A program made the translations under genes and the position numbers. The notes under the pieces are model-generated. The model did not search any database and had not been told where the DNA came from. It saw nothing but the letters and a program-made list of their open reading frames with translations. From Icerya purchasi (Eukaryota > Arthropoda > Insecta > Hemiptera > Monophlebidae): a stretch of DNA of 64,000 nucleotides. Of this stretch, positions 35,369-47,010 are shown one piece after another. Position 1 is the stretch's first letter. Each line of letters starts with the position of its first letter. Location of the stretch: NCBI GenBank assembly GCA_039619475.1, contig CM077116.1, positions 371,952,294 to 372,016,293 on the forward strand. The letters run 5' to 3'.

Positions 35369-35392
<24 letters not shown>
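35369..35392. repeat. (TA)n microsatellite
   Basis: About 12 TA units in the 3' part of the decayed LINE, followed by GTGTGCGTGGGTGTG. Confidence 0.9.
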
Positions 35393-35401
<9 letters not shown>

Positions 35402-36389
35402 CGTGGGTGTGTAATTATATGAATATACCTGGGTAAGTATCTGCATGAGTGTATGCTGATAGGTGTAAGAATGAATGAATGTGTACGATTCAGTTAGGAT
35501 GAAGTTCTGGTCCATTGAATGTGCAAATTGGTTTAAGAACTTAAATACTATTATTATCATCGTTATATTAGCAGTTATCTTTTATTACCATTAGTTATTT
35601 CTATATGACTATCATAAATATTATTTATTTATATTATATCTCTTAGTTTAGTCAATATTATTACCACTAAGTTCCTCCATCCGGTAAACATGAGCGCATT
35701 TGAAATATTACCTATTTTTTTTTTTTTTTTTTTTTGGACTTGGCCAACCAAGCGCAGCTACCCAGGACAATTGGACTATATTAGATAGTAAAATTCAGCT
35801 TTAATAATTAAACGTACAGCAGATTACGTTCGGAGGAAAGACTGAAACATTCAAACAGCACGTAGTCAGCATCGCAAATGTTACTGTAAATTAATTTAGT
35901 TCTAGGTTCGGTTTACTTTTGCATTTATTAAATATACATTGCAAACATGTGCTAACAATAGAGTATATTCAAATTACAGGTAAGTTATTTTGGCTTATGA
36001 CGTAGCGGTGAAATAAGTAGGAGAATGAAGAAGAAAAAAGAAAAGAGGAATGGGAAAATAAAAAAAAAATTATGTATACTTATATGAGTGTGCATATGTA
36101 TCTGACCATTTGTAAAATTGATTATAACTCGCCCGTAAATTGTGTTACCACTAACAGATAGTGTTTTATTTTCAGCTTACAGACCCTTATTGTATCTTAT
36201 TTTACTATTATTTTGTATTAACTTTATATTTTATACCAGATTTTGCTTTCGTTTTAATTAGTTTGTATATTTTTTGTTATCATTTTTAAAATTCGTTTCC
36301 ATTACTCGCGCTTGCAGTGCATTTATGGACTTGTATCTTTGTATTGATAATAATAATAATAAAACGATTTGATTTGATAACAAGGTAAA

Positions 36390-39069
36390 AAAACTAAATA
36401 CGTATACTCGCTTTCGGCGTGAATCACACTCGTTGTTAAATACGGGCATTTTGTTGAAACGTTGTTAATGAAATAACTGAAATATTGTAAACAAAAAGTC
36501 ATCTACCAACATAACACTACGTAGCGCAGATGTTTACTAAATGCGATTCTTTGGAAAACTTGCACGCAACACGGTGATATATGACAAATAGCGCTCAATA
36601 CCCATTGCCATATATGTAAGTGTTACCGAAAGAATTCCAAGCGTCTGTTGACTTTTCATAGAATTTATGTAATCATTCCGATAAACAAACTCACTTTTCA
36701 ATTGAAAATAGCATACATTTATAAATTACGGCTAAACATTTTCAATTTATATAAAATTGCCAAGCGAACTATTCTGTTTATGCTACATTTTTCAAGAAGC
36801 CATTCTTTCTTAAACTGTGTTTTCCTGATTTTCTGCTTTCCAGGTTTCTAAAATTAATTTCCAACCTTACATGGGTGTAAAAAAATTTCATATAATTTTC
36901 CAAAATTTTAAAAATTTCATCACTAATACAATAATGTGTCTTTCTATCGTTTTACTAATCCGAAGAAGAAAAATATATGGAATCATAAAAGTGCACAGGT
37001 AGTAAATGATAGCGAGTCGCGAAAAGATCACGCCTTAACAAGAATACAGAATTGTAGCAGAAAGAGATGCAAAGCTCATATGATCATCGTCAGATCATTC
37101 CTATATAGGGTAATAAAGAAAAACTAGGAAAAGGCGAAACGAGATATTCCGTAAAATAAGTAAAATAAGTAAAATAATTATTTTACGATAGTTCCGAAAG
37201 AAACGACTGCTCACTTGCAATCAGGATAGTTTTTTTTTTTTTTTTTTCTTTTTTTTGGGTTTGTCTACAAAGATCAGGATAGTTGTAGGAATGACGACTA
37301 GAGTAAAATTCAAGTCAGCACCGGCATATAACTGTAATAATATCGGAAAATTAACACGGTTCGATAAAATCTGATAGATACAAAAAAAAAAAAAAAAAGA
37401 AAAAAAAGATATATAAAGTAGCTTATACAATCATGAAAAAATTCGGTTATAATGGTGGTGCGATGAATTTTATTCAAGAATTAATGAAATCAAAGGGAAA
37501 ATAACTTTCCATAGATCAGTCTTTGGTTGAAAATGTTGAATAAGGACCAGGCCGAAGGATGATTGAAGATTTTCAAGCAATTGGTAATTTCGCCTAATAA
37601 ATGAAAAGGGCCGTTGAAGCATTATTGCATTTGGAAATATATTGCAGTAATCGCGTGTCTGGTACGGATGTATTCGCGAGAATAGAATACAGTGTCTACG
37701 TAAATATCTGAATCCTCTACGTATTACCGTGCAATATAGTACAAGCTGATTTCAAATACAGAGTGCTATCCGACTATCTATACTGTTTGTTGTTAGAGAC
37801 ACGGATGTTTCGCGAGCTTATTGTTTCTAGTAAAAATGAAATTTGTCTGCCCATCGATTTGGACCAACACTTTATTATTTGGTTCATAATCCGGCATTTC
37901 ATTTAACCAGAGTCAGTTAAAAATCTCCCTCTTGTTGACACATATTAAGAACGAATCGCGAACAGACGTGGTTAAATATCCTATTTCTTATTTTAAAACA
38001 AAATAAATAAATAAAAAATATCGCAGTATTTGTTACTTCCCATTTCAATTAGCCTATATAATATTTTACGTGATCCATTTAATCAATAATCGGACAGTTA
38101 ATCTTCCATTTGAATTAGTACATATATATTCTGAATGTTAAAAAACCGTAGTATTTTACCTGACTATACAACGACGACAATTGCAGCAACTCAAGGGAGA
38201 GGGGGGAGTAATCTTCCGTTTTGATTCATTCAAACAAACGAGCAAAAATATATTGTGACAAACTGGTTATATAATGGACGAAATACCGTATTTTAAAACA
38301 TAATTTTACAGCGAATAAAACATTAAAGCGACGTAATTGTTCTAATTGTTCTATTGTACACTTACCAGCATTATGCCGAGTAATTTACGGTAATCCGACC
38401 ATATTATTAATTATTAGCTTTTTTCTTTCTCTTATAATTATTATAAACGGCGGAAATTCAAAAATCGCAGTTTTCGCAATGGCGGAAATTTTCTGCCGAC
38501 TAAATTGTTATTAATTATCGGTGTTGTTGGTAAAAGTTAAAAAGTCACGGTATTTTACTTCCGATAGAGGAAATTATTAACGGTTGATATTAAAACGGTA
38601 ATCACCGTTCATTCGAATTTTAATACGAACTATATATTATATATAGCCCCTAGTTGTTAAAAATGATAACGAGACCAAATTGCATTAATCGTTAATCCCC
38701 CCTCGTGCACCAAACTAACATGCTAAACGGTCAGTGTTGTAGTAATTAATTTTTAATGCGATTCTATTGTCATTTAATTATTTTTAACGGATTAAATAAT
38801 TAATAATGATAATAAATAGTAATACCAAATATAAAGTGATAAAAAAAAAAAAAAAACATCCAAAAATTGAATAAAAATACGCGCTAAAAAGTGAAAACTA
38901 ATTACTCTGTAAGAAGATAATATATTTTTGGAGATATTACGATAATTCTTGAATGTCTGTATTATTTTCTGCTATTCCTTCATATAAAAACTGTTGATGA
39001 TTTAACGTAATAACTTCTGTTTCCTTGTTCCTCTTATTATAAATCCATCTATTGTGGTTTATGTACTCC

Positions 39070-39100
<31 letters not shown>

Positions 39101-39510
39101 ACAGCGATAACTAAAAAAGTTATATTAAATTTGTATAACAACGCAATCGTTCGTTTTTTGGTAAGTCAGAAAACATCAAAAACAAATGTTTACAATGTAG
39201 TTTCGAATTTTTTATTGTAATCAGTGATTTTCGTACCAATATTCCAGCAAGTATTAATGTTGTTTGAGAATTGTCATAATATCTCTGTAGTAACTATTCA
39301 GAATATATTATTATTTACCCGAAAATTATTATTATTTATTACACTTTTTAATATTTTGTTTCACGGTTTAAATATTTTTGACCGATAATAGCTCTAAAAT
39401 GATGCTACTTTTTCTGTACTCTACAAAGAAAGTTACGTATCGACTTAAGAATATTCAGATTTTGTCGGTAAAAAGCTCAGTTTTTGACTAATTTTTGTCC
39501 GGCGATTATA
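36390..39510. other. AT-rich stretch without recognised gene
   Basis: No domain or terminus is recognised. It contains T- and A-runs at 37229-37256 and 37382-37407, and a 29-base A-run at 39070-39098. Small frames at 36648-36851 and 36936-37127 carry no motif. Confidence 0.55.
39070..39098. repeat. poly(A) run, 29 bases
   Basis: This uninterrupted A homopolymer is possibly a retroelement tail, but no body is recognised upstream. Confidence 0.9.
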
Positions 39511-39516
39511 AGTAAA

Positions 39517-39779
39517 GTGAGTTCCATACCCTTGACAGGGCGTCGGGATTGTGAAGTTAAGGTTCACAATGTGCTAAGCCTAATGGGTCTGATGAGAATA
39601 CTGGGGCCAGTTCCTTTCTACTTGGGATCCGCCTTTACTTTCCCAGATTTCTCTGGTACCCAATTATTTCAGACTGGGTAAGCTTGGGAGCGACTTGGAT
39701 CCGGTACGAGACAAGTCTCGAACCCGTGACCTCCGTCTTGGTAGCCAAGCACCTTAACCACTAGGCTACCACGCTGCCT
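39517..39779 (-). mobile_element. tRNA-derived SINE, copy 2
   Basis: Read on the minus strand it starts AGGCAGCGTGGTAGCCTAG and carries a Pol III A box (TAGCCTAGTGGTTAAG, 39767-39753) and a B box (GGTTCGAGAC, 39724-39715), the internal promoter of a tRNA-related transcript. The body follows with CCAGTCTGAAATAATTGGGT and AGAGAAATCTGGGAAAG, and the 3' end with GGGTATGGAACTCAC. Length is about 263 bp. It matches copy 3 at 53979-54230 over its entire length. There is no A tail. A possible 5-bp TATAA target duplication is too short to rely on. Confidence 0.9.
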
Positions 39780-39808
39780 ATAATAATTAATAAAAGTACA
39801 TCCCAAGG

Positions 39809-39811
<3 letters not shown>

Positions 39812-39850
<39 letters not shown>

Positions 39851-40010
39851 ATGTGCATTACATTCAAAGATTCCGCCAAGTCATGGAGCTTGTCGGCAGG
39901 GTTCTAAAAATTAACACATGTCTCTGTGCTTTATTAGTTAATATATATGCAGTAAATACTATAACTAACGAATCCGTACACAGTTACGGCGATTCTTATT
40001 ATACATAAAG

Positions 40011-40049
<39 letters not shown>

Positions 40050-40330
40050 CTTTCGTACCAATAAATTATTCCCATTCACACACTCAGCATATAATTTAAA
40101 TAAAGGTAATTTTTTCATTCCAATCCATGTACTCTCCCTTTTTCGATTACATAACGTTATTTGATAACTTTTTGCCTAATAAACTCGATGAGCGGATGAT
40201 TAATTAATTAATTAATTTTAGACTGTTTTTTTGTAAAGCAATTTTTTTAATTCTAATTTAGTTGTTTTTCTGTTTGGTGGTAATCGTTTAATTTGTCCCG
40301 GTAGTGCATTTAACATATTCCGTAGTATGT
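39812..40330 (-). mobile_element. 3' end of a CR1/L2-like LINE with poly(A) tail
   Basis: On the minus strand, from about 40325 downwards, a frame reads NMLNALPGQIKRLPPNRK and continues TTKLELKKLLYKKTV to a stop near 40225, matching the C-terminus of L2/CR1-like polymerases. A 3' UTR of about 375 bp with a TA array (40016-40046) follows, then a 35-base A tail (T-run at 39812-39846). The last 140 bp of the UTR recur at 63386-63527. Upstream of 40330 the polymerase is too decayed to read with confidence. Confidence 0.65.
40016..40046. repeat. (TA)n microsatellite
   Basis: About 15 TA units inside the 3' UTR of the minus-strand LINE fragment. A TA array also lies in the related copy near 63.55-63.59 kb. 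Confidence 0.9.
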
Positions 40331-41520
40331 TTATTTGTAAGTTGTCCCCATGTTTGTTGATGTTACTTATTGTTTTTATGTCGTTCGTATTTTTCTAATA
40401 CCATAACCTTGCTGTTGTCTTTTTTCTATTTTAATTTTTTTGTTTACCCACTGCAATATAATTAAGTAGTGCAAAGGTGATTTTGGGTACGGTACTTTCG
40501 TAGTATGTCCCCTTCTGTATTTTTGTTCTTCCTATTAGTTCCAATGATGATTGTTATACATTTTCTTTTTGAAGGTAGTTTATGTGTTTTTCGGTTTAGT
40601 TTTGTTTGTTTTTCCGCACACTATTATCGCATAGTTTATGTGCGATTGGCATAATCATCAATTTGGTTTCTTGTGATTTTACGTATTTTTTTAGTCCATA
40701 TAATATTGGAATTATTTTTAACGTTTATTTTAAATATCCGCCGATACTCACCCGATATACTCTCACGTACTTGTATTGCTAATAAATAAAGACCTGTCGT
40801 ACGCCATAATGTTAATATGCTAACCACTGAGATGAGTTTGTAAATACTGTGGCGGTTTCAATTTTCTCTGTTTGACTCTACATTTGATAATATTTTAATT
40901 TTTCGCCCCGCTAAAATGTTAACTTTTTCACAAATTTCATATGTACAATATTTTAGGTTAATCAAATTTTCTTTTTTAAATGACTAAAAACTTATTCACG
41001 TTTTCCGATGACTACACTAAGTGTATACTCAACGGTGTTTTAAGGCGGTACCACCGCTGACTGACTGGGGTATACTTTCAAGTGAACCAGGATAAAATCG
41101 GTTGACATGAGTATGCACCGAACGAACATGAAAAAAAAAAAAAAAAAAAAAAAAAGAACATACGTGACGGATAATAAACTCCTCCTTTTTGAAGTCGGTA
41201 AAAAGTATTCCGAAAACTGTTCTCGGTGAACGTCAAGAATGTTACGAATTCGTCGCTGCTGATTCGGCGAACGAATTACGAACGGATAACGAGTTAAAAT
41301 TATGTTAAATGCAGCCGAAAACCGTGAGATTTTCATTGCTAGATGGGAGGCGTAACACGAGTTTTCCGGGATTTTCCCCGCAGCGTGTCTCCTCTCATGT
41401 CTCATATCGGAAGAGCGAACGAAACGGACCAGATAACGTCCACTGAAATCGGAATAGAGCCGCTGTGGACACGTACGAAACTTGTGGCCAACTATAAACA
41501 ACAAGAAAGATTATAGGTTA
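40330..41520. other. unrecognised stretch
   Basis: The part to about 40830 may be further decayed LINE coding DNA on the minus strand but I cannot read it. The 154-codon minus frame at 41040-41504 includes a phenylalanine run made by an A-run at 41131-41155 and shows no domain. Confidence 0.4.
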
Positions 41521-42190
41521 ACTGTATGTATCGGCAAGTGCTGGTGCGAGTCGCGGTCAACTAACGCCAAATTAGGTGGCGCTTAGCGAGATCACGTAGT
41601 GGCATCGGCAGACCGGGCTGTGCGTTCAACTGGCATGGCGTGCTTGCAGAAACGGTTCTCTCGGCTGACCGGACAAATCTTCAGCCACCAAGTGCCAGTC
41701 GCACGTCTACGAGAGGCAGGCAACCTCTCTGTGTACTAGAGGCAGAACGGTCGGACGTGCGAATAAATAAGTTAGCGAGTAAACAGCGTCACGCTGGTGC
41801 TGCAATGGCGTAGTGCGACGCAGACGTACGTGCGTTCGAAGCGCGATTGAAAGTTCAAGGCCGAACGTGCCCTATTACAATTTGTTTACATTACACACTA
41901 ATAGTACACATTACGCTAGAGCTCCATTATTCAAACTACCATCAGCACACTACTCTCGTTGTTACTTGCACCACTATTACCGAGGAGCAGCGTCCTTTGC
42001 CAACCTGTGTGTCTGACGGTCAGCGCGTTGCAACAACACTACACTCGGTTCGACAAGAACAATGTTGCCGTTGTCAAGTGCACCAGTTCGACTGCATTCG
42101 AGCAAGGAAACGAGAGCACAGAGCTCTTGTTCAAGATGGATGGTCTGATGCCTCGCGGATGAAAAGAACACAAACCGAAAGGTAACGCTA
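41520..42190 (+). other. CpG-rich, exon-like block
   Basis: G+C and CpG are raised over about 670 bp and two or three frames are open at once (41813-42016, 41847-42185, 41959-42162). The block ends at AAACCGAAAG followed by GTAACG, an acceptable splice donor, and AT-rich DNA begins right after. This resembles a 5' UTR or first exon of a host gene on the plus strand. No protein family is recognised. Confidence 0.3.
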
Positions 42191-43350
42191 AGAAGAAGAG
42201 AAAACAAAAAAGGAGATCCATTATCGTTTACCAGCCATGTACGGATTTCGAGAATTCAGTAGAAATTCACAGTGTGCTTTTCTTCGAACGGTTTTTTCGG
42301 ACCGTAATTTCGACTCGAGAATGAGAGAAGGATAATATACTTACAGTTTCACTTTCCTATATATATTTCCCGTAATCTGGAAATTAAAAAAAAAAAAAAA
42401 AAAAAACCCTTTCGAACTTACGAAATATTCGACCATTATTAATCACGGAGAATAGAAAAAAAAAAAAAAACAAAAATTATCGCGTCAGACTTCGGCTACG
42501 GTTAATACACTTCGGTTGAACGTATTTTTCGTACATATATTTATTATAGAACAAAGTTATTTCTGTTTGAATAAAAAATTACTTTCTAACAGGTGTTTCG
42601 GTGTTATAAACAAATGCGCGACGTACTCTCGTAAGTATCCCATTCCGCCCCAAGGCAGCTGTGTGTATTAAAGTCACCGCCGGATTTTAGATCTCATGTT
42701 ATTTAAATTCTAACTAAGAGATTAACTTTTAATGAACACACTTAGAGTGTAAGCAAAGTTATTGCGGCCTTATACGCAATTATTAATCGATGATCTTTAA
42801 CTTAAAAGTTTAACACGAATAAACTTATTATCTACAATAGAAAAAAAAAAAAAACAAAAAAAAACATCATTATATTTTGACTTACTCAAATTTGATGCTC
42901 GATTTCAAACAGCAATTTCATTTCAGTTACTACGAAATTGCCGTTGTATCTTAAACATAATTCTAGTTATAGTTGCCCTATTTAAAAGGTTTTATTATTA
43001 ACGCAGCGAAAAAAAAAAAGTGGTTCATCGCTAGGAATGTTACTTAAAAAGAATATAGAGGGGTTTTCGCTTCTGAGCAACCAGCCGGCATGTACGCTAT
43101 TGTTATAATCATCGTCGAATTAAACGTAATTTAATTAGTGACATTATGGAGTTATCAAGTAATATTATGTTGTTTGTTAACATAATTGACTGTAATTCTT
43201 ATTATTTACGGATTTTCTTTATGTACTTTTTTCTTCCCCAGTTTATTTCGTATGGCATTTATTTTCGTTAAATATATCTCTAAGCCATTATATACGATTA
43301 AGGTAATGTGCAGTTAAGTCTCGTCGGGCTGGTACACAATTTTTATATAC
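42190..43350. other. AT-rich stretch without recognised gene
   Basis: A-runs near 42386-42405, 42457-42471 and 42840-42855. No coding or RNA feature is seen. Confidence 0.55.
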
Positions 43351-43356
43351 CGTACG

Positions 43357-43605
43357 CACTGGCGCACCTTCATGGAGAATAAACGAACACTGGTTAATAA
43401 TGGCAACATTTTCGACAGTAAAATTTAATATTTGATAAAAATATAAAGCGGTTTTAAATAATACATTTTAAACAAAAATAAATATATAAATGAGAGAAGA
43501 GAGAGATACATAGCAAACATGTTCGACCTCCATCCCTACATTTTCCTATATGCTGCTCTTTTATCCCCCCCCCCCCCCCAGGGATGAATTCTGGGTGCGC
43601 TAATG
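43357..43605. mobile_element. hAT-type MITE, 249 bp
   Basis: The left end reads CACTGGCGCACC and the reverse complement of the right end reads CATTAGCGCACC, 10 of 12 positions matching. Flanking 8-mers are ACCGTACG (43349-43356) and ACCGCACG (43606-43613), 7 of 8 matching, as expected for an older hAT target duplication. A 14- to 15-base C-run sits near the right end, as in the MITE at 3.3 kb. No transposase is present. Confidence 0.65.
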
Positions 43606-43753
43606 ACCGCACGCAAAACTTTCTGATGATAGCCAGTGTAAGCTGTCCGAAACGTTAAGTATTAAAATTGAAGAATTTTTATAACTATTTTTCTAATCAT
43701 ATTCAGTTTCGATGTTTACCTTCGTTTAATTTATTTCTGTCAGATATACGTCC

Positions 43754-43793
<40 letters not shown>

Positions 43794-44780
43794 TCCAAAA
43801 GCGCGCAAATTAATGGTATGCTAAAAAGTAACTCTGCCCTAATTAAAGATTACAAAACGAATAAAAACCTATAAAATATAAAAAGGTGATCTCTACATTT
43901 TCTTTTTCGAGTAAACCAACTTTAATACTGAAATGTGTAATGTATAGTAGACGCAAATGACCTAGAAGTCCGAGCATCTTTAAATAAATATATAATTTGA
44001 ATAATTATAATAATTTCGATTTTTTTTTTTTTAAACTCAAACGAATAATTACGTACTACGTACAGGTTAGCTACTCTGTTTTCTCTTAATTATTATCTGG
44101 TGATAAAATATATTTCCCATAATCTGAATAGACTTCAGATATCTTTAACGATACTAAAACTAAAAGTAAACATTACGTGTTTCCGGTGATATTCGATTTT
44201 ATATTTTGGTAATATACCCCCATTTAATTTCTCGTCTTTTGGGGACATATATGTATATATTCGAGCTGACGCTGGTTCAGCTGAAACCAAAAAATTCCCA
44301 TATACCAATTAGATGATGGATGTGTACCGAGGTGGTAGACGTTCTGCTGTAGTATCTTTGTGGGCGAGCCCAACGATGTAAGTGTCTACTTATGTCCGCG
44401 CGCGAGTTGGTCTCTTTTCGTGTATCGACTAGTATTGAGCTGAGAGCGGAAAAGGTGAATAATTCAGCCATTTTCGAATGATGATAAAATCTTCGTCGTA
44501 AGTTGATTTAGCGGCCGGTCAACGTGATTGATCTGAACTTAATCGCACGTCATTGTTTTAGAATCGCGCCATGATGACATTCAAACTGCTTTTCGTCGAT
44601 TGGTGGTTGAATTTTTCGTCAATTTCACGCATTTTTTAAGGATGATTTCTTTTCGCCGTTCTCGCCGTTAAATTTCGTAATCTCCCTCATTTTCTAGTCT
44701 CGATTATAAAAAAAAAACTGTTTTAAGAGTTCGGTAAAACTGAAGTCGAGTTTGTTAGTGAAGCAAATAACTGAGTTCAC
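43606..44780. other. stretch without recognised gene
   Basis: It contains a CTGATGA-hairpin-GAAAC motif (43623-43655, see findings) and a TTTC microsatellite at 43753-43795. The segment 44270-44520 is richer in G+C with no recognisable product. Confidence 0.5.
43753..43795. repeat. (CTTT)n microsatellite
   Basis: About ten TTTC units. The 'gene-like' frame across it is only a phenylalanine/leucine/serine repeat. Confidence 0.95.
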
Positions 44781-44784
44781 GAAA

Positions 44785-44890
44785 ATTAAATCAAATCAAA
44801 TCAAACTTTATTATTATTATTATTATTATTATTTAACAATATTTTCACAAATGCGCAGTTTTGCGCGAGTAGTGGATTCATACGGTGATA
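44785..44890 (-). mobile_element. 3' terminus of a LINE, same family as at 36.3 kb
   Basis: On the minus strand the order is TCCACTACTCGCGC, GCGCATTTGTG, an (AAT)n tract and TTTGATTTGATTTGA. The plus-strand 3' end at 36295-36385 has TCCATTACTCGCGC, GTGCATTTATG, (AAT)n and GATTTGATTTGAT in the same order. Upstream DNA on the minus strand (45000-45330) does not yield a readable polymerase. Confidence 0.6.
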
Positions 44891-44962
44891 TAATTAAATT
44901 TTTCAAATTACAATACACATTAATATACGTAAAATAAAGGTAAGACAAACAATAGATGAAGA

Positions 44963-44963
<1 letters not shown>

Positions 44964-45003
<40 letters not shown>
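44964..45003. repeat. (AAT)n microsatellite
   Basis: About 13 units. A related ATT array lies at 44808-44833. Confidence 0.95.
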
Positions 45004-45004
<1 letters not shown>

Positions 45005-45009
45005 GGTAA

Positions 45010-45755
45010 ATAAATCTTAAATAAATTCCATTTGTGTTGCACAAATTAAAAATTAAGACGCAGATATCTTGTCGGTGATCGGATATTGGATCGGGTCTAA
45101 CTTGGGGAAAAAATTTAATAAATTTCCGATGAATTTCGGCTTTTTCAGAAGCGGTAATTTAATACACCGGAAAACATTCCGTTTCTCTAAATACACATAA
45201 AAGATTCTACTAAAAATAAGAAAAAAAAAAAATGAAAACTTTAATGACAGATAATTAAATTGTGTAAAAGACGAATTTAAACACATTAATACATACACTA
45301 ATCCGAAGATATGAATCAGTATAAATCTGTACAAAAAGCTAACGTAGAAGTATAAAGGCTAATTAAATTCTTTTTTTATCTTTCCTTTCTGAATTAAAAT
45401 TCACGAACGTTGAGTTATTATAAATACATACTAAAAATTACGCTGCGAAACTAATTATAGACGAATTAAATGAGACATTAATAATAATAGTAATATTTCG
45501 ACTAATATCGAGAGGCATTACTTTATACCTATTCAAATAAAAATAATGTAAATAAACTCTAGACAGTGCATCATCAATATTGCGGCTTAACAACTGGTCG
45601 GTGTTTTTAAATTGATTGAAGTTTTCTTTTGTAAGAGTTTATTTCCATTATTTTTATCTTTATACACGACAACGCACAATAGGAAATATTTAAGATATGT
45701 TTATATTAATTTTATAATATAAATTTAAATTACACAGAAAATGTGTTAACATATA
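45010..45755. other. AT-rich stretch without recognised gene
   Basis: A 93-codon minus frame (45053-45334) is hydrophobic and shows no motif. Nothing else is seen before the mariner end. Confidence 0.5.
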
Positions 45756-45756
45756 A

Positions 45757-47010
45757 TACAAAGTCTGACAATTAAGTAATGAGACTAAATTTTTTCCTGC
45801 GTCTGAGCTAAAACAGTGCAAACTTGAAATTCCGACCGGCTAACCTTCATCTCTCCTCTATCGATAGAAAATTTTGCCATCATTAGTTCTCCGGTTGTCT
45901 AGTGTTCAAGTAGGTGTTGCTTGTGTCATGATTATGAAGCGATGTAATTTGGAGCTGTTTTTGTCGGGCAAAACTCGGGGCGAGTCTGCGAAAGAAACAT
46001 TCGTTAAAGCGGTGTCTCAAAGTGTGTTTGGCGATGAAGCCTTGAGTCGTGCTTGGATATTACTCCGGTGCAGCATGAAGAGTTTAAAAACACGGTCGTG
46101 AAAGTGTCGCGAAAATGAGCCGCGAACCGGAAGGAATTTTTGAACTGATAACAACGTGCGTACGCAGTCTTATCAGATCAGCGGCTAAATGAGCGGCGGC
46201 TAAATGAGCGGCGGACGAATTGAAACGGTTGGAAAAATTTTAGTCGAAGATTTGTGTCCGTGAAAAAAAACTTTGAGCAATCCGTCGAGCAATCTTGAAC
46301 GGGTTGAAAATGAGCCAAATCTTCTAGATTACGTAATTACTGGAGACGAATATCTTGGTTTTTTCAGTGAAACAAAAAAAAAAAAAAATAAAAAATAAAA
46401 AAAAATATCAAAAAAAAACAAAACAAGTCAAAAGTCAAATAATAACAATAATAATAATGATTTGCTTCTTTGATGGCAAATACATCTAATTTGTGCCACC
46501 TCGATATGAATCAACATTTCTACCTCGAAGTACTCGAACGGGGTTACGAAAAAAGTTTTTTTTTAGTCCGTCCGGAGATTATTGCGAAGACATACGGATA
46601 TCCTTTATGACAACAATGCGCCATGCCATCGCACCTTTAGTGTAACGTGGTTTTTGACCGTTGAAAAGGTCATTCTAGTGCTGCACCAACCTCTCTACTA
46701 CTATTCCCCGGATATGTTACCGTACGACTCTTTCCTGCTTTCTCGGCTCGAAAAAGTAGCGAAAGGAACGCATTTTGAATAATTTGCTAATATCCAACAA
46801 CAGTCCGTGACGAGGATAGTCGGAGAAGTCAGTTGAAGCTTTCCGGAAATACTACGAAAACTGGAAAAAGCGCTGCAATTAGTGTGTAGCTCTATATAAG
46901 AGGCGCGAGTATTCTGTGGAGGGAATTGTATTGTTATACCTTAATTTTTTTAAGTATATACGTGTGTTTTTTGCAATCAGTCTTATTACTTAATTGGCAG
47001 ACGACCTTAT
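45757..47010 (+). mobile_element. mariner transposon, near full length
   Basis: The left inverted repeat contains GTCTGACAATTAAGTAATG continued by AGACT (45763-45786). The right end, reverse-complemented, contains GTCTGCCAATTAAGTAATA continued by AGACT (47004-46981), matching at 22 of 24 positions. TA lies outside both ends, as expected for mariner, which duplicates TA on insertion. The total of about 1.25 kb is close to the usual 1.3 kb of the family. The transposase inside is broken (see next entry), so this copy is dead but could still be a substrate for a related transposase. Confidence 0.85.
45928..46900 (+). pseudogene. mariner transposase, broken
   Basis: The frame starts with MIMKRCNLELFLSGK, and FGDEALSRAWI marks the N-terminal DNA-binding helix-turn-helix region. 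Further on all three catalytic segments of the D,D34D triad can be read in different frames: VITGDEYLGFF (first Asp, near 46335-46360), YDNNAPCHRTFSV (second Asp, near 46605-46640) and YYSPDMLPYDSFLLSRLEK (third Asp, near 46700-46755), followed by GTHFE. Several frameshifts and stops, and an A-rich stretch at about 46373-46460 in place of conserved sequence between the first two segments, destroy the gene. In a working element the enzyme binds the inverted repeats and cuts and pastes the DNA at TA. Confidence 0.85.

Larger units (their letters stand above)
32700..36390 (+). mobile_element. decayed two-ORF CR1/L2-like LINE (possibly composite)
   Basis: A PHD-finger ORF1 (32761-33577), reverse transcriptase pieces (34297-35201) and a 3' end with (AAT)n then TTTGATTTGAT (36345-36385) lie in order on the plus strand. 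The 3' end has a diverged inverted counterpart at 44785-44890. The 33.6-34.29 kb interval does not show the expected endonuclease, and the 3' part contains TA arrays and a T-run near 35717. It may therefore be one old element with internal loss or two nested ones. Confidence 0.55.

Noticed and set aside
40330..40830. Further reverse transcriptase domain upstream of the 40.3 kb LINE C-terminus
   Set aside because: No polymerase motif can be read in any minus-strand frame with confidence.
41040..41504. 154-codon minus-strand open frame as a gene
   Set aside because: It includes a phenylalanine run from an A-run, has no domain, and lacks splice or promoter context.
43623..43700. A complete hammerhead ribozyme
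   Set aside because: Stem I and stem III partners and the UH cleavage site cannot be found, and the stem II hairpin is decayed. It is kept only as a motif resemblance.
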